Positions 44,562 through 56,200 of a stretch of 64,000 nucleotides of DNA are shown piece after piece; within the stretch, counting starts at the first letter, position 1; each line of letters starts with the position of its first letter. Under the pieces are notes generated by a model that was given only the letters and a program-made list of their open reading frames with translations, searched no databases and was not told the DNA's origin. The translations under genes and the position numbers were made by a program. The stretch comes from Solwaraspora sp. WMMA2056 (GTDB lineage Bacteria > Actinomycetota > Actinomycetes > Mycobacteriales > Micromonosporaceae). The stretch spans positions 4,278,001-4,342,000 of the forward strand of contig NZ_CP128360.1 in NCBI RefSeq assembly GCF_030345095.1. Reading direction: 5' to 3'.

Positions 44562-45100
44562 CCGGTGTACCGTCCCCTCTCGACCCGGCGGAGAAGGTCG
44601 ACCTGTGGCGCCAGCGGTTCTTCGAGGCCCAGGCCGCCGCTGAGGAGTTCATCCTGGCGGCGTACGGTGACGACGGGCTCGCCGCCTGGATTCAGGCGAA
44701 CTCCCGCATCACCGCGGACCTGCTGCGGGCGCAACGGCCCGCCGGGGTGTCCACCACCGATCACTTCATGGACCGGCTGCAGCGTCAGTTGCTGCTGTAC
44801 GACTCGGCGGTGGTAACTGAGCCCGCGCCCTCGGGCACCGTTCTGCGCAACGCCGACTGCGGGATTCTGCGCTACCGCAAACGGGCCGCCCGTGCCGGCG
44901 TCGTCCTGACGTTCTCGTCACCGTGCCCGTACTGCCAGCAGCTCAACACCGCGATCGCCGCCCGCTACGTGGAACCGGAGGTGACGGTGTCGTGTGAACA
45001 GGCAGGCGACGGATGCACCTGGCGGGCGGAGTCGCCGGTACACCCGGGTCACGCCGACGATCCCGCCGAGCCGCCGCACCGGGGCCGGACCGGTGCCTGA
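44558..45100 (+). CDS. Unknown protein with a four-Cys knuckle
   Basis: 180 residues; not recognised. Residues 10-90 are helical and acidic. The C-terminal half has Cys101, then Cys123-x2-Cys126 (CPYC), Cys146 and Cys153 (CEQAGDGCTW), arranged like a zinc or iron-sulfur knuckle; the CPYC pair could also be redox-active. No signal peptide. The start overlaps the CMD stop, so it is part of the Rieske operon, and its 3' end overlaps the convergent flavoprotein gene by 52 bases. Possible roles include an accessory protein for the oxygenase, but nothing in the sequence proves this. Confidence 0.6.
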   Translation: MTGVPSPLDPAEKVDLWRQRFFEAQAAAEEFILAAYGDDGLAAWIQANSRITADLLRAQRPAGVSTTDHFMDRLQRQLLLYDSAVVTEPAPSGTVLRNADCGILRYRKRAARAGVVLTFSSPCPYCQQLNTAIAARYVEPEVTVSCEQAGDGCTWRAESPVHPGHADDPAEPPHRGRTGA

Positions 45101-45699
45101 ACCACCGGCAGTGCGGTGCGGTCGGCAGCCGGCGACCTGCTGACGTCGAGCGTCATGCCGACCTGCCGACCCACCGCAACACACAGGTCGACCGCCGCGG
45201 TACGGGCCAGATCCTGATGCTCGTTCTGGGTGAAGCACGCCGACGCCACGTTTCTGTTGCGCAGCCGGAGATACCACGGGAACAACGAGCCCAGCGCCGG
45301 CTCGGTCAGCATCGTGCGCGAGTGCACGATCGTCCCCACCAGCAGGTTGCCGAACGGGCGCTGCCCGGCGTTCATGAAGCTCTTCAACCGCTCCTGGAAG
45401 ATCTTCAGGACCGCAGGCACGTTCCCCGCGTACACCGGCATGGCGAGCAGCATCGCCTGCGCACCCTCGGCGAGCTTCACGACCTGCTCGAAGTCGTCGT
45501 CGAGAGTGCACCGACCCACCTCGGGATCCAGGCAGGTGTCCTCGCCCTCGCACATGGCGATGCGGTGGTCGATCAACCGGATGCGCTGGATCCGCGCGTC
45601 GCTCACCTCCTGGACGACGCCGGTGACCGCGGCTTCGAGCAGTGCGTCGGTCAGCGACGGGAGCCGCTTCTGGGTGCAGGACAAGGCGATGATCTTCAC
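45049..45699 (-). CDS. Flavodoxin-family NAD(P)H-dependent oxidoreductase
   Basis: 216 residues. Flavodoxin-like fold with VKIIALSCTQKRLPSLTDAL (FMN phosphate loop), LLAMPVYAGNVPAVLKIFQERL (isoalloxazine loop) and a Cys cluster CEGEDTCLDPEVGRC before DDDF, as in iron-sulfur-flavoprotein relatives. GTG 45699 overlaps the condensation-protein stop (GTGA). Last gene of the megasynthase operon, so it is a candidate electron supplier for the LLM domain in the megasynthase or for the Rieske oxygenase (inference). Confidence 0.82.
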   Translation of the reverse strand: MKIIALSCTQKRLPSLTDALLEAAVTGVVQEVSDARIQRIRLIDHRIAMCEGEDTCLDPEVGRCTLDDDFEQVVKLAEGAQAMLLAMPVYAGNVPAVLKIFQERLKSFMNAGQRPFGNLLVGTIVHSRTMLTEPALGSLFPWYLRLRNRNVASACFTQNEHQDLARTAAVDLCVAVGRQVGMTLDVSRSPAADRTALPVVQAPVRPRCGGSAGSSA

Positions 45700-47201
45700 A
45701 CCAGCGACCCCCTCAGGTCGGCGAGCGGATGGTGCGCGCCGCCGCACGCCGTGGCGAGCAGGTCGACGTACCCGGCCATCCAGCGGCGGGCGGTGCCGTC
45801 GGCGATCCGGTCCACCGGGTACTCCAGATAACCGTCGATCCCGTCCGGGCCGGGCACCAGGGCGATGATCAGCGCCGTCCGGCCGACCCCGGCCGGTACC
45901 TCGTGCACCTGGACGGTCAGGTCCGGCAGGTCGATCCGGGTGTCGAACGTGCTCTGGAAGGCGAAGCTCACCGTCATCCCGGCCGGTGCCGCGTCCCTGC
46001 CCGCCGTGGCCAGCTGCTGGTAAATCCAGGCCGTGGGCAGCAGGTTGTCGATGCCGGCGAACAGGCCGTCGGCGGCCTGACCGACCAGCTGCGCGAACGT
46101 CGCGGCGGCGCCCGTACGGATCCGCACCGGCAACGCCGTCGCCAGCACCGTGACGGTGTCCTCGTACGCCTGTGGCGACCGGTTGGCGTACGGCATCGAC
46201 AGGGTGACGTCGGGCTGCCCGCTGAGCCGGGCGAACAGCAGTGCCAACGCCGCAGCGGTCACCGCGGTCACCGTGACGCCCCGGTCGCGGGCGAGCGTCT
46301 CGACGGCGGACCGTACCGGCCGGGGGATCTCGAACCGGCAGGTGGCGGCCTGCCCACTCGGCTGTCGCGGTGCGGGTCGGTCGAACGGCAGTTCCAGCGC
46401 CAGTGGTCCGTCGCCGAGGTGCTCCGCCCAGTAGGCGAGCCGTCGACGCCGGGTCGACTCGTCCCACTGACCCTGCTGCCAGCGCGCGTAGTCGGTGCAC
46501 TGGGTGGCGGCGGGTGGGCCGAAGTCCGGCGAGCCGTGGTCGCGGGCGGTGCGGTACCCGACGGCCAGTTCACGCAGCAGCACGGTGACCGCCCGGCCGT
46601 CGCAGGCGACGTGATGCAGGACCAGGACCAGCCAGGACTCGCCCGGCGCGAGCCGGATCAGGGCGTACCGTACCGGTGCATCGTGCGCCGGCGTGAACGC
46701 CGTCGCCACCAGCTCCTGGCAGACCACCTCGGCCCGGCGCCGCGCCGCGTCCGGCGCCAGCGCGGTCAGCTCCACGATGGGCAGCGGGACCGACCGGTGG
46801 GCGAGGATCCGTTGGGTCCAGGCACCGCCGTCGCAGGCCAGCCGGGCGCGCAGAGCGTGGTGCCGGGCGACGAGGCCGTCGAGTGCGGCGTCGAGTGCGG
46901 CGACATCGAGTTCACCGACCAGTTCCATCCGCAGCCCGACGTTCCAGCTGGCGGGGTGCGCGCTGCGCGCGGCGACCTCCATCACCCGCTCCTGCTGGGC
47001 CGACAGCGGCGCCCGCGTCACCTCGCGTTCGTCGGCCGGTGCGGTCAGCCAGCGCAACAGTTCTCCTTTGTACGACCGCAGCGCAGCGACCAGCTCCGGA
47101 CCCGACGCGGCGGCCGGAGCGTCGTAGTGCAGGACGTCGCCGGTGCCGGTGAGCCGCACGTCGTGCACGGCGAGGTGCTCCAGCAACTCGTCGAAGGTCA
47201 C
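45696..47201 (-). CDS. Stand-alone condensation-domain protein with TubC docking domain
   Basis: 501 residues. The first 50 residues (TFDELLEHLAVHDVRLTG ... YKGELLRWL) match the TubC N-terminal docking fold used for subunit recognition in NRPS/PKS lines. The rest is a condensation domain with the catalytic HHVACDG motif (His196, His197, Asp201) and the AQQERV start typical of C domains. No adenylation, carrier or thioesterase domain. GTG 47201 overlaps the megasynthase stop (GTGA). It probably receives the chain from the C-terminal PCP of the megasynthase and releases it by joining it to a soluble amine or alcohol (inference). Confidence 0.85.
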   Translation of the reverse strand: MTFDELLEHLAVHDVRLTGTGDVLHYDAPAAASGPELVAALRSYKGELLRWLTAPADEREVTRAPLSAQQERVMEVAARSAHPASWNVGLRMELVGELDVAALDAALDGLVARHHALRARLACDGGAWTQRILAHRSVPLPIVELTALAPDAARRRAEVVCQELVATAFTPAHDAPVRYALIRLAPGESWLVLVLHHVACDGRAVTVLLRELAVGYRTARDHGSPDFGPPAATQCTDYARWQQGQWDESTRRRRLAYWAEHLGDGPLALELPFDRPAPRQPSGQAATCRFEIPRPVRSAVETLARDRGVTVTAVTAAALALLFARLSGQPDVTLSMPYANRSPQAYEDTVTVLATALPVRIRTGAAATFAQLVGQAADGLFAGIDNLLPTAWIYQQLATAGRDAAPAGMTVSFAFQSTFDTRIDLPDLTVQVHEVPAGVGRTALIIALVPGPDGIDGYLEYPVDRIADGTARRWMAGYVDLLATACGGAHHPLADLRGSLV

Positions 47202-50200
47202 AGCGCGCCCCGTACCCGGTGGCCGGGTGCGTCGTCGACGGCGGCTCGTACGGGGCCCGGCGGCGCGGCCGTGACGGTGCCGCGCAGCCGGCCGACCATC
47301 GCGGCGATGGTCGGCGCGCGGAAGAACTCCAACGCCGGATAGTCCACCGCCGTGGCCTCGCGTACCCGGTTGAGCAGGCGCATCGCGTTGATCGAATGTC
47401 CGCCGAGGGCGAAGAAGGACACGTCGTGGTCGATGCGGCGCGGATCCTGGTCGAGTTCGGCGGCCCACAGTGCCCGCACCGTGTCGGCCAGCGTGGCACC
47501 GGTCGGTTCGTGCACGCCGGCCAGCGCGCCGGCCGGCGGGGCCGCCGGCGGTGGTGCCGGCTGTGGTGCCAGCGGCGCGGGCATGCCGGTGCGGATCGTG
47601 GGTTCCGGCAGCCCGGCGTGGTCGACCTTGTTGTTGCCGGTCTGCGGCAACGCGGGCAGCACCGCCCATACCCGGGGAATCAGCACGTCGGGCAGGTGGC
47701 GGGACAGTGCGGCGACGAGCCGGTCGGCCAGACCGTCGTGGGCCACGCCCGGCGCGGGTACGACGTATCCGGCCAGGTACGCCTCGTCGCGCCGGTCCCG
47801 CCGGGCCACCACGACACCGTCGGCCACCAGGTCCAGCCCGCGCAGCACCGCCGACGTCTCGCCCGGTTCGACCCGGTTGCCCCGGATCTTGACCTGGTCG
47901 TCGGTACGTCCGAGGAACACCAGCGCGCCGTCGGCGGTCCATCGCACCAGGTCCCCGGTGCGGTAGCAGCGGGAACCGGGTCCGCCGGCCGGGTCGTCGA
48001 CGAACCGCTGCGCGGTCAGCTCAGGTCGGTTCAGATAGCCGCGACCCACCCCGGCACCGCCGATGAACAGCTCCCCGACGGCACCGACCGGGGCCAGGCC
48101 GCCCCCTTCGTCGCGGACCTCGACGCGGACGTTGTCCAGCGGCCGGCCGATCGGGATCGGTCCGTCGGACCCGGTCGACGCCGCCGCCACCACCTCGGAG
48201 GTGGCGATGACGGTCGTCTCGGTCGGTCCGTACACGTTGCGCACGACGTACGGCACCCCGGGCTGTGGGCGTACCCGCAGCTGCTGGCCGCCGACGGTGA
48301 GGTGGCGCAGCCGGGGCTGGGCCGCGACGGGCAGCGAGAGCAGGCCTTCCCCGATCGGAGTGGGCAGCATCGCGACGCTCACTCCGGCGGTACGCAGCCA
48401 GCGTGCCAGCGCCATCGAGTCCAGCCGTACGGCGTCGTCGGCGATGGTCAGGCTCGCGCCGACCTGCAGCATCGGCCAGATCTCCAGCATCGAGGCGTCG
48501 AAGCTCTGCCCGCACACCACGGCGCCACGGTCGTCGGGGGTCAGCGCCAGCTCGTCCCGGTACCACTGGCACAGGTTCGCCACGCCGCGGTGGGTGATCA
48601 CCACGCCCTTGGGCCGACCGGTCGAGCCGGAGGTGTACATGACGTAGCAGGCCGGGTCCGGATCGTCCGCGGCGCGGCCAGGGCCGCCGTGCCCGCTGCC
48701 GTACCCGCCGCCGGGATCGTCGCCGGGATCGTCGACCCGCAGCAGGTGCACCCCCTCGGGCAGGTCCGGTGCCGCGTCAGCTCCGGTGGCCAGCACCACC
48801 CGGGCCGCGCTGTCCGAGACCATGAACCGCACCTGCCGGCCGTCGAGGGACGGATCCAGCGGCAGGTACGCGGCACCGGTCCGCAGCACCGCCAGAGCGG
48901 CCACGATGAACTCCGGCGACCGGGGCAGCCACAGCGCCACGATGTCGCCCACGGCGGTGCCGTGCCGGGCCAGCCGGTGCGCCAGCACGGTGGCCTGCTC
49001 GTCGAGCTGCCGGTAGGTCAGCACGGTGCCGCCACCGATCACCGCGACTGCCTGCGGGGTGTGGACCGCCCACTGCCGCACCGCGTCGTGCACACCACCG
49101 GGCGGCAGCTCACGCTGCCGTCCGGCACCCCGACGGGCCAGCGTGTACCGGTCGGTGTCGAGGACACCGACCAGCGCCGAGATCGGCGTATCGGGCCGAT
49201 CGACGGCGGCGGCCAGGATCGCGACCAGGTACGACAGCAGCCGTTCGGCGCTGTCCGCCACGAACAGGTCGGTGCTGTACTCCAGCCGGCAGTCGATCCC
49301 GTCGGGGTGCCTGGTGACGTACAGGGCCAGGTCGGTGACCGCCCGTTCGGCCCGGTGCGCCAGCGTGCGGGCCGTCACCCGGGGCAGGTCGAGCGGGAGC
49401 GGGTCACCGCCGTTGTCGAACTCCACGATGGTCTGGAAGATCGGGGTCCGGCTGGGGTCACGGTCCGGGCCTACCGCGCCGACGACGGCGTCGAACGGTA
49501 CGTGGGCGTGGCCGTACGCGTCCAGGGCGGTGTCGCGAACCTGCGTGAGCAGATCGGTGAAGGTCGGGTCGCCGGACAGGTCGAGCCGCAGGGCGACCGT
49601 GTTGAGGAAGAACCCGACCACGTCTTCGGCGCCGCCGGGCCGGACCGACACCGGTGTCCCCACGACTACCTGGTCGTCGCGGGTGAACCGGCGCAGGGTG
49701 GCCGCGTACCCGGCGAGCATCGTCATGAACAGGGTGCTCCGGTGCGCGCCACTGAGCCGACTCAACAGCCCGGACAGCTGCGGGTCGAGCCGGCGGCGGA
49801 CCGACGCGCCGGCGCCGGACCGTACCGGCGGGCGCGGCCGGTCGGTCGGCAGGTCCAGCACCGGCAGCTCTCCGGCCAGCCGCTCCCGCCAGTAGTCCAG
49901 ACCGGCCTGCTCGTCGCGTTGACCGCCGTCGGCGTCCGCTTCCCGACGGGCCAGGCCCAGACAGTCGACGGTGAGCTCCGGCAGTTCGGCGGGCCGGCCG
50001 TCGAGCGCGGCCCGGTAGACGGTGGACAGGTCCCGGGCCAGCACTGCCACCGAGGCCGCGTCGATCACGATGTGGTGCAGCGACAGCACGAGCACGTGCC
50101 GCTCGGGCGACCAGCGCAGCAGCCGGGTAACCAGCAGCGGACCACGGGCGAGGTCGAACACCCGGCGGACCTCGTCGGCCAGCACCTGGCGCACGGCCTC

Positions 50201-53200
50201 GTCCTCGTCGTGGCCGGTGCGTTCCTCGACGGTGAGTTCCACCGTGCTGCGGCCGCGCACCACCTGGACCGGTTCGCCGTCGCGTTCCGGGAACACGGTA
50301 CGCAGCGCCGGATGCCGGGCCACCAACTGGTCCAGCGCGACCCGCAGCGCCGACACGTCCAGCGGCCCGTCGAGCCGTACGGCGATCGGCTCGTTGTAGG
50401 TGCCCTGGCCGGGATGCAGCCGTTCGAGGAACCACATCCGTGCCTGCCCGCGTGACACCGGCCCGGACCGGTCCGGGAGAACACCAGGAGCGGCCGCGAC
50501 GGTACCGGCCGCCGGCTGGCCGGCCGGGGTCTGGTAGCGGGCGCGGAGCCGGTCCAGGTACGGCAGACCCGCCCGTACCTGTTCGGGGGAGGCCCCGAAG
50601 TCGACCAGCGCGGCCACCTCGTCGACCCCGGCGGCGGTCAGCGCCTCGATCAGCCGGGCACCGTCGTCCGGCGACCCGATCAGCGCCCGCGCCTCGCAGT
50701 ACCGGTCGTAGGCGCGCCGGAAGACGTAGTCCAGGTCGTCGGCGTCGGTGTTGTCGAGGTCCACCTGGAATCCGAGGCTGTTGGTCAGCTGCCCGAACAG
50801 CGACAACGACGACCGCAGGTACGCCTGCAACGGCGCGAACGCCTCGGCCCGCGCCTCGGCCGAGTCCGCACCGAGGTAGGTGTGCACGAGGACGACCACC
50901 CGCCCGCCGTCCGGGTCGAGCCCGTGCGCGGCGCGGGTCCGCCGGTAGCGCCGGACGTTGTCGGCCAACTGCTCCACCGACTGGCTCATCAGGTTGGTGA
51001 CGACGCCCAGGTCGTGTTCGGCGGCCCGCTCGTACGACTCCGGGTTGCCGACCACGGCGACGAACATCGGCGGCGTCGCCTGTACGGGGCGGGGCAGGGT
51101 GCGGATCTCGACCGGTTCGCCGGTGCCGCTGCGGCGTTCGACGGCCTCCCCGCGCCACAGCCGGCGTACCTGGTCGAGGTGGCGGTACATCACGTCGCGG
51201 TGGGTGCCGAAGTGTTCGGGCGCGAGCACGAAGTCCCCGGCGTGCCAGCCGGGCGCGCAGCCGATGCCGACCCGGCCACCGGACAGCCGGTCGACCATGG
51301 ACCATTCCTCGGCGACCCGGATCGGATCGTGCAGCGGCAGGACCACCGATCCGGCGTGCAACCGGATCCGACTCGTCTCGCGGGCCAGCGCGGCGGCCAG
51401 CACCACCGGGTTGGGGAAGACCCCACCGAAGGAGTGGAAGTGACGCTCGGGTATCCACAGCGCGTGGAATCCGTGCTGGTCGGCGAAGCGCGCCGTGTCG
51501 ACGATCAGTTCGTACGGGTCGGCGGGCCCCGAGCCCGGCGGATAGTCCCCGAAGAAGTACACGCTGAAGTCCGGTGCCCGGCGCGCCGCACCGCTCGCCG
51601 GTCCCGGGCCGCCCGCCGGTGCGACACCCGCTGTCGGCTCGGTTCGTACCGTCGGTTCGCGTCGGGGGGTGCCGTTGGAGTTCGGCGCGGTTACGGCGGC
51701 ACCGGGTGGGCGGGGGAGCAGCCCGTCGGCGCGCATCTGACGCAGCGAGTCGCGCACGGCCTCGATCACCGTGTCGACGTCGTCGTCGGTGTGCGCGGTG
51801 GAGAGGAAGAAGTTGCGCCACTCCCAGACGTACACGCCCTTGAGTAGCAGGTGGTGGTAGAGAAGCTCGAGGTCGGCGTGGTGTTCGAAGCGGAACTGCG
51901 AGCCGACGTGGCCGAGCCGCAGCGGGTACTCCTCCTCGGTGAACAAGGAGTTCAGGGTGCCGACGAGCCGGTCCGTCCGGGCGTTGAGCTCCTGCTGCAG
52001 TCGTGGGCTGTGCGCGGTCAACCTGGTCAGCACGGCGCGGGCGGCGGCCATGGACACCGGGTGCTGGATGTAGGTGCCGCCGAAGAAGGTGGTCTCCCGC
52101 TGTGGTCGGCTGTCGTCGCCGTAGCGCCAGAAGCCGCCGTCGACGCCGTCCATGATGTCGGCGCGTCCGGCGATCGCCCCGATCGGGAAGCCACCACCGA
52201 GCAGCTTGCCGTACGTGGCGAGATCCGGCGTCACGCCGAACAGTCCCTGGGCGCCACGCGGATGAGGTCGGAACCCGGTCAGCATCTCGTCGAACATCAG
52301 CACGATGCCGTACCGCCGGGTGATGTCGCGGAGTTGGTGCAGGAACTCCGCCGGCTGCAGCGACGGGTGCCGGCTCTGCACCGGCTCGACCACGACAGCG
52401 GCCAGCCGTTCGCCGAGCGCCTCGATCACCTGCAGGCTCTCCGGTACGCCGTAGTCGAGCACGACCAGGTCCGCGACGGCGCTGGCCGGGATGCCGGTGC
52501 TGACCGGGACAGTGGTCCGGTCCGCTCCGGTCCCGACCGAGCGGCCGAGCACGTTGTCGGCATGCCCGTGGTACGACCCGTGGAACGTGACGATCGTGTC
52601 GCGTCCGGTGGCGGCCCTGGCGAGTCGGATCGCGGCCGAGTTGGCCTCGGTGCCGGAGTTGGCGAAGGCCACGCGCGGCATCCCGGTCAGCTCGCTCAAC
52701 AGCCGCGCGGCCTCACCTGTGTCGACGCTGCGGGGTCCGAGCTGGATCCCCCGGGACAGGTGTTCCCGGACCGCGTCGGCGACGAAGTCCGGCTCGTGGC
52801 CGAACAGCAGGACCCCAAAGCCCATGGTGATGTCGACGTACCGGTTGCCGTCCACGTCCTCCAGCCACGCGCCCTTGGCGCGCTGGCCGGCGATCGGGTA
52901 CAGCATCTCCTTCGTGGCGCTGCGGAAGCCGACCACCGCCCGGCTGTCGGCCAGCACACCACGGTAGCGCTGGGCGATCTCCTTGGAGCGCCGGGTCTTT
53001 GCCACGAACCGTTGCCGCAGGTCGTCGAGGTGTGCCTGGGCGCGGTCGTCGACAGCCGACCCGGCCTGACCGGCGTCGTGCGCCACGACCACCCTGGGCC
53101 CGTGCACGTCGACGCCGGGTGCCGCCGCCAGCGACGATGCCGGTCGCGGTGCCCGTGCCGGTGCCGGTTCCGGTTCCGGTTCCGGTGGCGGTTCCGGTGG

Positions 53201-56200
53201 CGGTGCGGCTGCCGGCGGCAGTGGCGGTGCGGCTGCTGGTGGCGGTACGGCCGCCGGCGGTGCGGACCCGACCGGGGCCCGCCGGGACAGGATCAGGCGG
53301 GACAGCTTGGCGGCGGTGTCGGCCTCCTCGAACAGCTCGCGCATGGCGAGCCGGACACCGAACTCACCCTCGAACTCCCGCAGCGCGTTGATCATGGCGA
53401 GTGAGTCGGCGCCCATCGCGACGAACGGGCGGTCGACGACGATGTCGTCCGGCGCGCAGCCGAGGTGCCGGGCGCTGATCTCGCGTACCCGCTCGACCAC
53501 CGGATCGAGGTCCGGCGCGGTCGGTTCGGCGGTGATCGTGGTGTCAGCGTCGCGGGCGGTGTCGTCGTCGACCATCGACCCTCCAGGTTCGGTTCGTGCC
53601 AGCGGCGGTCCGGTCCAGTGGATTCGTCGCTGGAACGGATAGGCGGGCAGCGGTATCCGGCGTTGGTGGCCGGTGCCGAGCAGCGTCTCCCAGTCCAGGT
53701 CGACCCCGTGTGCGTACAGGCGGGCGCAGGTGTCGAGGTGCTGATCGAGCTCCGCGTCCCGGCGCTGCGCGGCGAGTACCGGCGAGCAGGGCAGGGCGCA
53801 GCGCAGCAACCCGACCAGACTCGGATGCGGCCCGACCTCCAGTACCGGCACACCGGTCGGTGACCCAGGGTCCGACCCGTCGGATGTCGCGGTGGCGAGC
53901 GCGGCCATGACCAGGTCGAACCGGACCGGCAGCCGGGTCTGCCGCACCAGGTACGCCGGATCCGGCCGGTGCCCCACCGGCAGGACGGCGCCGTCCACGC
54001 TGCTGACCAGCGGTGTCTGCAAGGGCGCCCACCCGATCGTCGCGACCGCCTCACCCAGCCGGTGCAGGATCGGGTCGAGCAGCGCCGAGTGGAAGGCGCG
54101 GTCGACCGCGAGCCGCTGCCAGCGCCACCCGAGGCGGTCCAGCAGGGTGCACACGGCGTCGATCGCCGCGACCGGCCCGGCGACGACCTGCTGCTCGGCC
54201 GCGTTGGTCGCGGCCAGGTCGAGCCGTCCGTCGGTGGCGAGCAGTTCGTCGACCGCGCTGCGGCCGGCGAAGACCGCGACCATGCCGCCGGGCGCGGTGT
54301 GCTCGCGCATCAGCCGCCCGCGCAACCCGGTCAGCCGCAGACCGTCCTCGACCGACAGCGCACCGGCCGCGGCCAGGGCGGCGTACTCGCCGATGCTGTG
54401 GCCGGCGACGAGCCGTGGCACCACCCCGAGCGTGTGCCAGAGCCGGGTCAGGGCGGCCTGGTACGCGAACAGCGCCGGCTGCGCCACGTCGGCCGGCCAG
54501 ATCCGGTCGCCGACGCCGGTGGCGGTGGCGAGCAGTGGCGTCAGCACCGACGGCCCACCGGTGCGGCGCTGGTACGCCTCGCAGGCGTCGAGCACCTCCC
54601 GCACCTGCGGGTACCGCCGGTAGAGCGGACCTGCCATGCCGGTGTACGAGGTGCCCTGCCCGCCGTAGACCAGTACCGGGGCCACCGGGCCGGGTGCCGA
54701 CCCGGCCGCCACCCGCGCCGGGTGGTGCCGCTGCGGCGCGGCGAGGTAGTCGTCCAGCGCCTGCCCGAGTGCCGACGTCGTCGCGCCGGTCACGACGAGT
54801 CGGTGCGGCAGGTGCGGCCGGCCGAGCGCGACGGTGGCGGCCAGGTCGGCCAACTCGAGTCCGGGGTCGGCCGACAGGTGCTCGCGCATCCGGCGGGCGA
54901 GCGTACGCAGGCTGTCCGGGTGGTGCGCCGACAGCGGCACCGCCACCGGTGCGGCCGTGGCGGGCGGTGCCGTGCCGCCGGAAATCGTCGTGTCGCCAGG
55001 ACTGGTCGTCGGCGGCAGCGCCCTGACCGCCGGTGGTGGTGCCTCCAGGATCAGGTGGACGTTGGTGCCACCGACCGCCAGTGCGGTCACCCCCGCCCGG
55101 CGCGGCCCCGGCAGGTCGGGCCAGTCACGCCCCTCGGTCGGGATGACGAAGGGGCTGGCCGCCAGATCCAGCGCCGGGTTCGGGCGTTCGAACCCGACCA
55201 GCGGCGGAATCGTCCCGTGCCGCAGCACCAGCACCGCCTTGATCAGGCCGGCCAGGCCGGCGCAGGCGTCCAGGTGGCCGATCGCCGGTTTGGCTGAGCC
55301 GATCGCGCAGTAGCCGGTCCGGTCGGTGTGCCGGCGGTAGGCCGCGGTCATGGCGTCGAACTCGATCGGGTCACCCTTGTAGGTGCCGGTGCCGTGGGCC
55401 TCCAGGTAGCCGATCGTGTCGGGGGAGACCCCGGCCACGTCGAACGCGCGTAGGATGGCGTCGCGTTGCCCGGCGGCGCTGGGCGCGGCGTAGCTGGTCT
55501 TCGTGGCGCCGTCGTTGTTGACCCCGCCGCCCAGGATCACCGCGTGGATGGTGTCGCCGTCGGCGACCGCCCGGTCGTACCGCTTGAGCAGCACCGCCGC
55601 GACCCCGTTGCCACCGACGGTGCCGTCGGACGACGCGTCGAACGCCCGGCACCGGCCGGACCGCGACAGGATGGTGCCCTTGACGTGGCGGTAGCCCAGG
55701 ATCTGCGGGGTGTGTACCGCCGAGGCGCCGGCCAGGGCCAGGTCGGCGTCGCCGGCGAGCAACGCCTGTCCGGCCAGGTGCACCGCCACCAGCGCCGTCG
55801 AGCAACCACTCTGTACGGTGACCGCCGGACCGGTCAGGCCGAGGCGGTACGCGACCCGGGTGGCGGCGAAGTCGTTGAAATTGCCCAGCGCCACCTGGAA
55901 CGCCGGGCCGAAGTCACCGTCCCAGCGGGCGTCCGGCAGGTTGTTGCGCAGGTAGGTGTTCAGCGGATACAGGTGGTATCCGACCCCGGCGAAGATTCCC
56001 ACCCTCGTGTCGGGTCGCGCGCCCGCGTACCCGCCGTTCTCCAGTGCGTGGTAGCAGGTCTGCAGGAACAGCCGGTGCTGTGGGTCGACGGTGCGCGCCT
56101 CCTGCACGCTCATCCCGAAGAACTCCGCGTCGAACGAGTCGATGTCGTCGAGCACGCCGCTGACGGCGACGAAGTCCGGTGACTCACGCAGTCCGGCCGG

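Noticed and set aside
53110-53280. Repetitive GGTTCCGGT/GGTGGCGGT-like DNA suggestive of a repeat array
   Set aside because: It encodes the Pro/Glu/Ala linker after the ACP of the megasynthase; units are short, irregular and without spacers, so not a CRISPR or mobile element.
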